NCBI GenBank assembly: GCA_012522165.1
Contig: JAAYKZ010000093.1
Coordinates: 1 to 14,565 of the forward strand
From: Clostridiales bacterium
Lineage (GTDB): Bacteria; Bacillota; Clostridia; Caldicoprobacterales; UBA3941
Reading direction: 5' to 3'
Length of the DNA stretch: 14,565 bases
Part shown: positions 7,801 through 14,565 of the stretch, piece by piece
How the letters are laid out: every line of letters starts with the position of its first letter
Numbering within the stretch: position 1 is the first letter of the stretch
The notes under the pieces: generated by a model
The model's database searches: none
Told to the model about the DNA's origin: nothing
Seen by the model: the letters and a program-made list of their open reading frames with translations, nothing else
Made by a program: the position numbers and the translations under genes

Positions 7801-10800
7801 TCTTGATATCACAGTAGTATTTTGATATTCTCTGGCTAGACTTATGGCCTCTTCTCTAGTTTCTGCAACAGCCACAATATAGGATAGCTTTGCAAATTCG
7901 CCAGCATCTATACTTACCCTCTGTCTTAGACTCATGATGGCATCCAGTACAGCCCCTGTAGTGTTGCTTAAAGGCTGGTCTGAATCCATAGCCTTAGGAT
8001 TTCTAATATCCCTGCCTCGTCCAATAAATTTGGATCTGTCGGTCTCATATTGGACAGTTCCTATTGGATTTCCTTCTACAACAAGAGTATGGGCTAGCCA
8101 CATCCGCTTTTGCCCTTTGCTTCTAGGTCTTCTAGTCATAAGCAATATATTGTGACCTTCTAAATACTCAGTCTCTACAAAAAGATTGACAAAGCTTGGA
8201 TGAGCAATATCATCCCCCTGTGCTGCTAAAATAGGTTCAAAATAGCTGGTCACTTCTAGCACCCTGTTATACTGACTATGGTTGCTAAGAGATATCTTTC
8301 TTATCTCTACATTATGCTCAGGAGACACTACTACCTCAGTCCTGGTTTCTATATTTCCATCCTTTCGGTTAAATATGGCCTTGTCAGGTTCAAATATAAC
8401 TTCATATTTTTCCCCTTCATCTATGCAAGGATGATAGGTAGATGACCAATAGTGATTGGAATTAAGGTTTTTTATATAGAAGAATATTCCCCAATTATCT
8501 CTAGTTACATCCTCTCTCCAGCGATTAATACCAAAACCTTTATATTGACTAAATCCACCTCCACTATTGGTAATAATGGTGGTGTAAGAGTTGTTGGATA
8601 AAACACATACCTCAGGTACAGTGGTGTTAGCAGTATCTATAATTTGCCTAGAATATACTTCTTGATAGGCTTTCTTTTCCGTTTCTATATCCTTTACATC
8701 AGAATTGATATTATAATCTTTGATTACAATTTCTCTCTGAGGAATTCTTTCTTGCAGCAACAACTCAGTAGCCTTTACCATGGGTATGCTATGGAAGCGT
8801 TCCTGCATAATGTTTTTATTTAAATAATTATTAAGGGCTAAGAAGATCATACCCTGGTGATGAGCCATATAGGTCTTAACAATCATATTTTTTCTTCTAT
8901 GAGGAACTCTTTCAGGAGTATAGTCTATGGATTCATACATTCCATATTCTCCACACATACCCTCTGCTATTAGGTGTTCAACATTTTTCATTGTTGCCAG
9001 CGGATCTATCCCTAAAGCCATAATTGAGGCATAGGGGGATACTACTATATCTTTTATTAGCCCTTTTTTAAGGCCCAGTTTAGGTACTCCAAAGGCTTTA
9101 TATTGATAGGTTAGTTGAAGATCAAAAGCATTGAAGGCTGATTCCGACACTCCCCAAGGAACATGCCTCTGGTCGCCATATTGTCGTTGCCCTTTTACTA
9201 CAGTTTGGTAGGTTTCATCCCATAGAGTATTTTTGTAGTTTTTCATTATTAGCAAGGGCATAAGATATTCAAACATAGTTCCGCCCCAGGACAATAAACT
9301 CCTAGAGTCACCTACCAAGGTCAGTGAACGCGCCAATTTAAACCAATGCTTCTGAGGAATATCTCCTTTAGCAATGGCTATAAAACTAGTCTGTCTTGCT
9401 TCTGAGGCTAGCAGGTCATAATAAACGTCCTGTAATTTTTCGGCTTCTATATCATATCCTATAGAGAATAGCTCTTTCTTCTCATCATATAAGACACTAA
9501 AGTCCATATTATAGAAAATTTCATCTATACTATCCATTATACTTTTGCATTCAGCAGCTATTTTCCTAGCCTCTATATGAGATTCACCCAAAGCAATTTC
9601 TAACTGCTTTAACCAACTTGTTATTTCTCTAGACTCACTTTCCGCTGATTTAGTCCGGCGCAAAGATAATATAACCTTTGATAGATTATCCAATATATCA
9701 TGATAATCATCTAGTATTCTCTTAATAGAAAAATTTTTATTCAAACTATCCACTAATCTATGGAAGTTTTCTTTTACTTCTTCAGATAAGCCATTTTCTC
9801 CTCGGATACTTTTGGGAGGCTCCAGAAGCAGATCCACCCAGGGAGCCAATTCATCAATCTCTTTCTTAAACTCTTCTATTTGTTTATCAGTATAATCACC
9901 TATACTGACTAATTGATTTAATGTAAGTTTCCACTCTGTCAAGGTTATATCATCACTAGCCTCCAGCATGCTGATAATGGATGGGATAGACTTATCTTTC
10001 TTTTCAAAATCTAGAATGATAGTATCTTTAATCCCCAATACCATCTCTTGGTCTACTAAAGGCCTTGATAATAGTTCTCCTATTCCCTGCTTTAGGAGTA
10101 TTAAGTAACAAGCTAAATTTCCACTATCCACCGATGAAACATACCTTGGTCTCAATGGCTCCAGGGTACGGGTGTCATACCAATTATAGAAATGGCCGTT
10201 CCATTTCTCTAGTTTCTTAATAGTGTCAAAAGTATTTTTGAACCTACGTAGCACCTGACTAGTACTAATATAGCCCAAATCCCTTGCTGACAGTACAGAA
10301 ACCAAAGCAATACCTATATTGGTAGGAGAGGTTCTATGAGCCAATCCTACATATGGTTCTTCCTGATAATTATCTGGGGGCAGCCAATTGTCCTCACTAG
10401 TCATAAACTCATCAAAGAATCTCCAAGTTTTCCTGCTTATCATGCGTAGCTTTTCTATCTGCTCCTTTGATAGTTCCGGTATTGACCTATACTTTGGTTG
10501 ACTAATTCTATAGGCTATCAAAGGAGATAATAGCCATGTTAATGATATTGCTAAAGGTATAAAAAGAATAGTTCTTCTAAAGAAGGCTACCCAAATGAAG
10601 AAAGCTACAGAAATAATCATAGCTGGTAGCATTTTCCTCCAGTAGTCCTCTAGCATTCCTTTAAATTTCCTATCAGCATCAGCAGCAGTTACCCACTCAA
10701 GCATATTCTGCTTGGTAAAAAACACTCTAATAAGGGTACGTACTATGGCATCCGTCATCAAATAAGCTTGATGGGCAATAAATACAAATGTCAGTATTAT

Positions 10801-12405
10801 TTGCATAGCCAAATTTTTGGTTCCATGTAATATATCAATCAGGGAACGGTTATGAGTTCCCATTCTTCCAATAAAAGAGCCCACCACATCCATAATCAAT
10901 GGCAAGGTTAATGTAACAGCAAATAATCCCAGCCAGAACCAATCAGACCTAGGGAGTACTGTTAAACCAAAAGTTAACAGTAGAAAAAGAGACGGTGATA
11001 CTAAGCTTCTGCGCATATTATCAAATATCTTCCACTTGGATATTGCAGATAAAGGATTTTTTACTTTTTGTTTTTTCCTATTCGTTACACTGGAAAATAA
11101 CCATGGAATAAGCTGCCAATCACCCCTAACCCATCTATGCAGCCTCATGGAATGAGAAATATAGTTAGCTGGATATCCGTCTATTAATTCAATATCCGTT
11201 ACTAATCCGGCTCTAATATAGGAACCTTCCAAAAGATCGTGGCTTAACACAGTATTCTCTGGTATAGCATCCTTTAGTACATCGTTGAATACATCTACAT
11301 GGTATGCCCCTTTTCCTGTAAAAATCCCTTCACAAAATAGATCTTGATACACATCAGAGACTGCTGTTGTATAGGGATCTACACCAGTTTGCCCTGAAAA
11401 GGTAAGGGCAAAAGAAGAACGACTTGCACTGTCCACTGCAACACTAATTCTAGGTTGCAATAATCCATAACCCTGAATTACCCTATTAAGGGATTTATCT
11501 ACTATAGGCCTATTAAGGGGATGAGCAAGAGCTCCTATAAGCCGCTTAGCAGCATCTCTAGGCAGATGAGTATCAGCATCCAGGGTAATAACAAACTTGA
11601 TCTTAGGAAGAATAGACATATCTCCTATTTTTGTAGAAAATCCCGTATTTTCCTCTCCTCTAAGTAGACTGGTAAACTCCACAAGTGCCCCTCTTTTTCG
11701 CTCCCAACCCATCCAAGATTTTTGGGCGGCATTCCACTGCCTATTACGATGGAAGAAGTAAAAAATACATTCCCCATCGCCCTGATATCTTTCATTTAAC
11801 TCATTTACAGCCTTAGTAGCTGCATTTATTATAGCTTCATCTTCAGGCTCTTTTACATTGTTTGAATCTTTAAAATCTCCTAACAAGGCAAAATGAATAT
11901 TTTCTCCTTGATTTGCTAGATAGAACACTTCCATCTGTTCTATAAGCTCCCACACCCTGTCCTGGCTGGATAAAAGAGTGGGAATCACTACCATTGTACG
12001 ATACTCTTCAGGTATTCCATCTTTTAATTCTAGTTTTGGTATATAACAAGGGGGCAGAATTCTAGGTATAATCCAATGCATTACGCCTACCGCTAAAGTA
12101 ATAACAGGAATAAAAATAATTATTCCTGATAGTAGCAGCATCAATGGATTTTGATGTGGATTTATTCTATTTAAATAACTTAGCATTATACCCATGGCCA
12201 CAAGGACAATAAATCCTATGGATCCAAAATAAAAGGCCTCAGGATGATCCCTAAGCCATCCATTGATTGGATTCTTATCACCTAGTTTAGCTTTTAGTTC
12301 ATTTCTTCCATCATGGACAATGTAATATCCAACATGCCCTTTTCTAATATCATCTTTGTATGAGTTCAATGCTTCTTTAGCACACTCAATGGCCATCTGA
12401 GCCAC
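4786..12405 (-). CDS. ndvB: Cyclic beta-1,2-glucan synthase, large C-terminal part (GT84 + cyclisation domain + GH94)
   Basis: This 2,539-codon open frame carries nearly all working parts of a cyclic beta-1,2-glucan synthase (NdvB/ChvB/Cgs). In order: two membrane helices (about 56-78 and 87-113); a GT84 glycosyltransferase domain with Asp276-Ala-Asp278 ('LDADTHL') and R424-W-V-R-G-D-W-Q431; a multi-helix membrane block (about 468-645); a middle glycoamylase-like domain with 'YNWYDTRTLEPLRPRYVSSVDSGNLA' and 'SWGGTMFEYLMP' (from 1039), the kind shown to close the glucan ring and classed as GH189 in the Thermoanaerobacter enzyme; and a GH94 phosphorylase-like C-terminus with 'GGGDWNDGMD' (Asp2217-Trp-Asn-Asp2220). 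Two beta-sandwich units ('NSGGGFS' and 'ESGGGYTWHG') look like an internal duplication. The GTG at 12405 is only the first start codon after an upstream stop and has no good ribosome binding site; the natural protein very probably begins at 13371. Confidence 0.88.
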   Translation of the reverse strand: MAQMAIECAKEALNSYKDDIRKGHVGYYIVHDGRNELKAKLGDKNPINGWLRDHPEAFYFGSIGFIVLVAMGIMLSYLNRINPHQNPLMLLLSGIIIFIPVITLAVGVMHWIIPRILPPCYIPKLELKDGIPEEYRTMVVIPTLLSSQDRVWELIEQMEVFYLANQGENIHFALLGDFKDSNNVKEPEDEAIINAATKAVNELNERYQGDGECIFYFFHRNRQWNAAQKSWMGWERKRGALVEFTSLLRGEENTGFSTKIGDMSILPKIKFVITLDADTHLPRDAAKRLIGALAHPLNRPIVDKSLNRVIQGYGLLQPRISVAVDSASRSSFALTFSGQTGVDPYTTAVSDVYQDLFCEGIFTGKGAYHVDVFNDVLKDAIPENTVLSHDLLEGSYIRAGLVTDIELIDGYPANYISHSMRLHRWVRGDWQLIPWLFSSVTNRKKQKVKNPLSAISKWKIFDNMRRSLVSPSLFLLLTFGLTVLPRSDWFWLGLFAVTLTLPLIMDVVGSFIGRMGTHNRSLIDILHGTKNLAMQIILTFVFIAHQAYLMTDAIVRTLIRVFFTKQNMLEWVTAADADRKFKGMLEDYWRKMLPAMIISVAFFIWVAFFRRTILFIPLAISLTWLLSPLIAYRISQPKYRSIPELSKEQIEKLRMISRKTWRFFDEFMTSEDNWLPPDNYQEEPYVGLAHRTSPTNIGIALVSVLSARDLGYISTSQVLRRFKNTFDTIKKLEKWNGHFYNWYDTRTLEPLRPRYVSSVDSGNLACYLILLKQGIGELLSRPLVDQEMVLGIKDTIILDFEKKDKSIPSIISMLEASDDITLTEWKLTLNQLVSIGDYTDKQIEEFKKEIDELAPWVDLLLEPPKSIRGENGLSEEVKENFHRLVDSLNKNFSIKRILDDYHDILDNLSKVILSLRRTKSAESESREITSWLKQLEIALGESHIEARKIAAECKSIMDSIDEIFYNMDFSVLYDEKKELFSIGYDIEAEKLQDVYYDLLASEARQTSFIAIAKGDIPQKHWFKLARSLTLVGDSRSLLSWGGTMFEYLMPLLIMKNYKNTLWDETYQTVVKGQRQYGDQRHVPWGVSESAFNAFDLQLTYQYKAFGVPKLGLKKGLIKDIVVSPYASIMALGIDPLATMKNVEHLIAEGMCGEYGMYESIDYTPERVPHRRKNMIVKTYMAHHQGMIFLALNNYLNKNIMQERFHSIPMVKATELLLQERIPQREIVIKDYNINSDVKDIETEKKAYQEVYSRQIIDTANTTVPEVCVLSNNSYTTIITNSGGGFSQYKGFGINRWREDVTRDNWGIFFYIKNLNSNHYWSSTYHPCIDEGEKYEVIFEPDKAIFNRKDGNIETRTEVVVSPEHNVEIRKISLSNHSQYNRVLEVTSYFEPILAAQGDDIAHPSFVNLFVETEYLEGHNILLMTRRPRSKGQKRMWLAHTLVVEGNPIGTVQYETDRSKFIGRGRDIRNPKAMDSDQPLSNTTGAVLDAIMSLRQRVSIDAGEFAKLSYIVAVAETREEAISLAREYQNTTVISRAFELAWTHSQVEMRYLNLTSSEISLYQKMLSSIVYISPSRRRILKSISNHKAQSGLWAYGISGDLPIATIKVSTIDELEMVRQMLSIHEYWRLKGIYVDLVILNEYGNSYEQPVQDRIREMLTVSNLKDLQGKPGGIHLLAGNLMPEEDKNLLAYASRIIIDGQRGSLASQIEDFDVQEDLPDIMEYNESQDTIEYEMEAEPELLFFNDIGGFSSDGKEYVIRLNKDITTPMPWSNIIANKDFGFLVTESGGGYTWHGNSRENKLTPWSNDPIVDPVGEGVYIRDEDTGALWSITPSPIRTEGIYTIRHGQGYSVFEHNRNGLKQKQTMYVNPDQPVKYYHIQIVNASDRRKNLSFTFYVHWVCGVNPIPNNQFITTMEDKELNAILAFNPYNEEFKDKVAFIASDRPYVGITGDRTEFIGRNGSISSPLALRRKGLSNRVGAGFDPCGAIQVNVSFEPGQQEEIIFVLGQGNSHEEARSIIKDYANKEAARQALEESKNIWERRLGAVEVKTPDKSMNIMLNRWLLYQTLSSRLLARTGFYQAGGAYGFRDQLQDVLALIYSNPKMMKDQILLSSQHQFTEGDVQHWWHPPYRGIRTRITDDLLFLPYVTANYIEGTGDWSILDEETHYLVDEPLREDEDDRYNVPEISKDKESIYHHCIRAIEKSLSFGEHGLPLMGGGDWNDGMDKVGIKGRGESVWLGWFLYTVLDKFIPICQHHNDGERAQKYKDVAEKLKEAINKHGWDGGWYRRAYFDDGTPLGSELNEECRIDAISQSWAVISGAAKPSRAKIAMEAMERHLVRRDEGLIQLLSPPFNKSPLEPGYIKGYVPGVRENGGQYTHGAVWTILANAMLGDGDKAWELYHMINPINHGRTWIEINRYKVEPYVMAADVYTVEPHVGRGGWTWYTGSAAWMYRVGVEWILGLKLRDGKLCIDPCIPSHWEGFDMTYKYKTTIYRIRVENPQRVNRGVKEVWLDEKRLDEKAIPLVEDGNMHSIKVVLGTAQ

Positions 12406-12456
12406 TTTTAGCTCATCAACTTTATACTTTTTGGCAATCTTAACAAGCTCATTTCT

Positions 12457-13371
12457 TTAGTAGTCACGGGAAGCAAACTCCATTTTAGAATAGTAACCTG
12501 ATGGATCTTTCCTTAATGTCTTCTCTAAAAAGCTTAGCTCCTCAAAAATATCCTCCCATTTTATAGATTGTAAAAATTTCAGGCTAGTAATGGCATTCCC
12601 TATAGAAATCTGATATTTAGCTCGATATTGATGCTCCTTTTGCAACATCTCATCTATATCCATACCTTGAAGTGCAAGCTTTCCATCCAACCAGGTTATA
12701 AGAGATGAACCTTTACTTCCACCATTTCGGAAAACTTGCAACATTGCTTCTGCATAGGAAGGGGACATATATCCATTAATCCTATCATGCTCCATAATTA
12801 GCCTCTGCAATTCTTCTTTAGGAGCATCTATATTTTCTAACAGCAAAGCACCCCATTTGCTTCCTTCATTTTTTTGTTTTTGAAGCTCAACCATATGTAT
12901 TGCGATTTCTCTAATTCTCTTGATTAATGCTATTTTTACCATCAAAGGAACTATCCACAACTCACAACTAGTTAAAGGAGTGATGTTCTGATATTCTCTT
13001 AAGTATTCAATAAGTATGTCCTCATCTAATCGTCCATCAGTAAATGAGACAATATCTTCGGCAATAGCATATACACGAGGGATTCCTGATTCCAGCAAAG
13101 GAAATTCCCTTAAGTTATTGGGTAATTGTTGTTGAATCTGTTTAGATTGTTCTTCAACCATATAAAAATTATCTAACAACCACTCCGCTGAAGGTATAAT
13201 CCTTTTATGAGACTTTACCTGTTCGTTTATTTTCTTATAAGCTTCCAGCAAAAGGTTGCTATCTTGTTCTAAATTTGGGAAATCACGCTTTATTGATCTG
13301 TTGTACTCTGCTGTCTTATGTTTATTTGCCAGATTTATTGCTTGAGAACTAAGATTATCTATTTTTGTCAT
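12457..13371 (-). CDS. ndvB: N-terminal fragment of the cyclic beta-1,2-glucan synthase, ended early by TAA
   Basis: The 304-residue product matches the soluble N-terminal region that precedes the glycosyltransferase domain in NdvB-like proteins: 'IPSAEWLLDNFYMVEEQ', 'GIPRVYAIAEDIVSFTDGRLDEDIL', 'LTSCELWIVPLMVKIALI' and the ending 'LRKDPSGYYSKMEFASRDY'. In the family this last motif runs on into a Tyr/Arg-rich stretch and the next helix. Here TAA (12459-12457) follows, but the same frame continues as RNELVKIAKKYKVDELKVAQ into the large downstream frame. The start is ATG at 13371, backed by AAGGGGAG seven bases upstream. The frame is open further upstream to 13473, but that extension has no family likeness and runs through leader DNA. 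Alone the fragment has no enzyme domain. Confidence 0.82.
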   Translation of the reverse strand: MTKIDNLSSQAINLANKHKTAEYNRSIKRDFPNLEQDSNLLLEAYKKINEQVKSHKRIIPSAEWLLDNFYMVEEQSKQIQQQLPNNLREFPLLESGIPRVYAIAEDIVSFTDGRLDEDILIEYLREYQNITPLTSCELWIVPLMVKIALIKRIREIAIHMVELQKQKNEGSKWGALLLENIDAPKEELQRLIMEHDRINGYMSPSYAEAMLQVFRNGGSKGSSLITWLDGKLALQGMDIDEMLQKEHQYRAKYQISIGNAITSLKFLQSIKWEDIFEELSFLEKTLRKDPSGYYSKMEFASRDY

Positions 13372-13382
13372 AGTCTTTCTCC

Positions 13383-13468
13383 CCTTTGCATGGTAAGAAT
13401 CTGCTAATAAAAGAATGCCTTGTCTTATTAAGTATTTACGATTTCTTCTATTTGAATACATGCAAAGG
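13383..13468 (-). promoter_or_regulatory. Leader inverted repeat that could cover the glucan synthase ribosome binding site
   Basis: On the minus strand CCTTTGCATG (13468-13459) is an exact 10-bp complement of CATGCAAAGG (13392-13383). The second arm overlaps the ribosome binding site AAGGGGAG before the ATG at 13371. If both arms are transcribed, pairing would partly hide that site. The intervening 66 bases show no clear -10/-35 pair, so it is unknown whether transcription starts upstream of the first arm. Confidence 0.35.
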
Positions 13469-13473
13469 CTCAA

Positions 13474-13507
13474 ATCAAAAAAACCTCATTTTACTATAAT
13501 GAGGTTT
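13474..13507 (-). terminator. Rho-independent terminator of the upstream membrane-protein gene
   Basis: On the minus strand AAACCTCATT (13507-13498) pairs with AATGAGGTTT (13490-13481) around a 7-base loop and is followed by a run of T. The stop codon TGA (13488-13486) lies within the second arm. The hairpin should isolate this gene from the glucan synthase downstream. Confidence 0.8.
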
Positions 13508-14364
13508 CTTTCTTTAACAGGAACCATATATAATGCAATTCCTCCTACTATAATAGATATAATTCCAATAATATTAATTGGTCTTACAAGTCCATCTATC
13601 AATGTATCTACAAAGTTATTCATAGTACTTACAGGAATCTCATAGGATGCAAACCTATCTATAGTATTCATTACGATGCTCATTCGACCAGATACCCATT
13701 CTACTGATATACCCAATAAAATTAATAAGGCACCTGCGGTGATAAGTCCCACACTTATCCATAAAACTAGCTGTTTCCAGTCTAAGATAGCTAAATACAT
13801 TGACAATAGAATGAACAGGCTAATCACACATATTACCCAAGGAAGCCAAGTTATCATAATAGCTACATTTCGGATTCCCCACAAAAAATCAACGGACATA
13901 AAATCCTCCATGTTCACTTCATCTGGCATGGGATCAAACCAAAATTGTACTAATCTAGTTCTCTCTTGATATGTTCTATTATCTTCCAAAGCATTTACTA
14001 CTTCTTTTTTGAGCTTTTGAAATGAAATAGTGGGAGTATCACTTCTTTTTCCCTTTGCAAAGCTGTAAAAACCCTCTAATAGTAAATTTATCTCTACTTC
14101 TAACCAGTCTTCTGATATGGCTTTTTCTAAATAAGGAAGACTGTCTTGACCATTTGGTAAACTTCTATTGACCATTCTAAACATTAGCTGTCTTACCTGA
14201 CCATAAGCTTCCAACTCTCTCAAGATTTTAATTAAAAATGTGGGTTCCAGGACAGTTTTATTTAATATAAAGCCTAAATAAATGCCTACAAGATTTATGG
14301 TTAAAATCACTACAAGAATAGCTAAAATTATAGTACGAAAAGGTCCCATGCTAACGGTTTTCAA
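13486..14364 (-). CDS. Membrane protein of unknown function, four predicted helices
   Basis: I do not recognise the family. The 292-residue protein has one N-terminal helix (about 11-33), then a polar region of about 130 residues (35-165) rich in charged residues and probably outside the membrane, then three helices (about 166-190, 198-220 and 263-284). A segment between the last two helices (about 222-262) would lie on one face. No catalytic motif is visible. The start is TTG at 14364: AAGGGGATGATC (14381-14370) matches 10 of 12 bases of the extended Shine-Dalgarno sequence and ends five bases upstream. A later in-frame ATG at 14349 lacks such a site. It lies upstream of the cyclic glucan synthase on the same strand but ends in its own terminator, so cotranscription is doubtful. 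A link to glucan export or the envelope is only a guess from position. Confidence 0.75.
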   Translation of the reverse strand: MKTVSMGPFRTIILAILVVILTINLVGIYLGFILNKTVLEPTFLIKILRELEAYGQVRQLMFRMVNRSLPNGQDSLPYLEKAISEDWLEVEINLLLEGFYSFAKGKRSDTPTISFQKLKKEVVNALEDNRTYQERTRLVQFWFDPMPDEVNMEDFMSVDFLWGIRNVAIMITWLPWVICVISLFILLSMYLAILDWKQLVLWISVGLITAGALLILLGISVEWVSGRMSIVMNTIDRFASYEIPVSTMNNFVDTLIDGLVRPINIIGIISIIVGGIALYMVPVKERNLIIVK

Positions 14365-14487
14365 ATTTAGATCATCCCCTTAGCTTTTCATAAACAATCA
14401 ATATTTTCTTTCATTTTATCATTAATATAATTTCTTTAAAAGGTTAGTGTAAAATTACTCTGGGGAAAAAACAAACAAATAAAAGAA

Positions 14488-14550
14488 AAGAGTATCTCCT
14501 CTGTGATATAATTATCACAACCACAAAAACAAAAGAAAGGAGATACTCTT
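14488..14550 (+). repeat. 13-bp inverted repeat enclosing the promoter and covering the ribosome binding site
   Basis: AAGAGTATCTCCT (14488-14500) is an exact complement of AGGAGATACTCTT (14538-14550). The right arm contains the AGGAG ribosome binding site and ends at the base before the start codon. The left arm lies upstream of the extended -10 promoter. A transcript from this promoter lacks the left arm, so its ribosome binding site is free; a transcript entering from outside would contain both arms and fold the site away. Confidence 0.7.
14504..14512 (+). promoter_or_regulatory. Extended -10 promoter of the right-edge gene
   Basis: TGATATAAT at 14504-14512 is a perfect extended -10 element. 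It lies inside a 7-bp inverted repeat, TGTGATA (14502-14508) and TATCACA (14513-14519 region), which could be a regulator site. Transcription would start near 14519, about 32 bases before the ATG at 14551. Confidence 0.55.
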
Positions 14551-14565
14551 ATGGAATTAATTATA
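14551..14565 (+). CDS. Start of an unidentified gene, possibly a transposase (cut by window edge)
   Basis: Only five codons (MELII) are in the window. The start is well supported: AGAAAGGAG (14534-14542) lies eight bases before the ATG and an extended -10 promoter lies upstream. Identity cannot be told from five residues; a transposase is suggested only by the upstream arrangement. Confidence 0.5.

Larger units (their letters stand above)
4786..13371 (-). pseudogene. ndvB: Complete cyclic glucan synthase reading frame interrupted by one TAA codon
   Basis: The fragments 12457-13371 and 4786-12405 lie in the same frame, 17 sense codons apart, with the single stop TAA at codon 305. Joined, they make 2,861 codons, in line with full-length cyclic glucan synthases (Brucella Cgs is about 2,867 residues). 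The stop sits in 'ASRDY*RNEL', where relatives usually have another aromatic residue, so a single base change (TAT or TAC to TAA) would explain it. The 2,539 codons after the stop contain no further stop or frameshift and keep the catalytic motifs, so the lesion is recent, is bypassed, or is a base-call error. If the gene is active, the product would make cyclic beta-1,2-glucan for the envelope and osmotic adaptation. Its transcription unit is closed by hairpins on both sides. Confidence 0.8.
14442..14565 (+). mobile_element. Possible left end of an insertion sequence (incomplete)
   Basis: From about 14442 the sequence changes to GTTAGTGTAAAATTACTC and A-rich DNA leading into a promoter, a hairpin over the ribosome binding site and a plus-strand start codon. 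Compact start regions like this, with protection from outside transcription, are typical of insertion sequences, and 'GTGTAAAATT'-like ends resemble those of IS256-type elements. Without the rest of the element, its other end or target duplications, this is a low-confidence inference. The left boundary is approximate. The short stretch 14365-14441 before it shows no clear promoter for the neighbouring minus-strand gene. Confidence 0.35.

Noticed and set aside
13372..13473. Upstream extension of the glucan synthase N-terminus to 13473
   Set aside because: The extra 34 codons have no family likeness and no ribosome binding site, while ATG 13371 has AAGGGGAG at ideal spacing.
1..14565. CRISPR array, prophage or defence system
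   Set aside because: No evenly spaced direct repeats and no phage, nuclease or toxin-antitoxin genes were seen on either strand.

Overview
The window looks like chromosomal DNA of a low-GC, spore-forming-type Firmicute, most likely of the Clostridia/Tissierellia kind. The signs are AT-rich intergenic DNA, strong AGGAGG-type ribosome binding sites, frequent GTG and TTG starts, and the genes cdaA-cdaR, cwlD (a spore-cortex amidase), an AMMECR1 protein and a very large cyclic beta-1,2-glucan synthase. I assign no species.

Layout, left to right. Positions 1-71 hold the first codons of an ArsR-type repressor on the minus strand, with a near-consensus promoter and two tandem operator-like repeats behind it. 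A minus-strand tRNA-Arg(CCG) with encoded CCA and its terminator follow (252-359). A plus-strand gene (574-972) encodes a stand-alone receiver domain that has lost its phospho-acceptor aspartate. A shared hairpin terminator separates it from a minus-strand block: cdaA-cdaR (c-di-AMP synthesis, overlapping by 8 bases), an AMMECR1-domain gene, cwlD, and the cyclic glucan synthase region (4786-13371). A four-helix membrane protein of unknown function (13486-14364) lies upstream of the synthase. At the right edge a plus-strand gene begins, with what looks like an insertion-sequence-style promoter and a hairpin over its ribosome binding site.

The most striking feature is decay by point mutation without frameshift. 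cwlD reads through to its normal length of 236 codons but carries two in-frame TAG codons (181 and 193), and the catalytic Glu lies after them. The glucan synthase frame is 2,861 codons long, the usual size for the family, but is split by one TAA at codon 305. The receiver domain has Ala where the phosphorylated Asp should be. Together these suggest relaxed selection on sporulation or germination, on cyclic glucan and on a signalling gene, or else some form of stop-codon readthrough.

Working relationships: CdaA makes c-di-AMP and CdaR is its membrane partner. The glucan synthase and the adjacent membrane protein are both envelope-related, but each has its own terminator, so they are probably separate transcription units. 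I found no clear novel multi-gene system. The best leads are the nonsense codons in otherwise intact frames, the degenerate receiver, and two inverted repeats that could hide ribosome binding sites.
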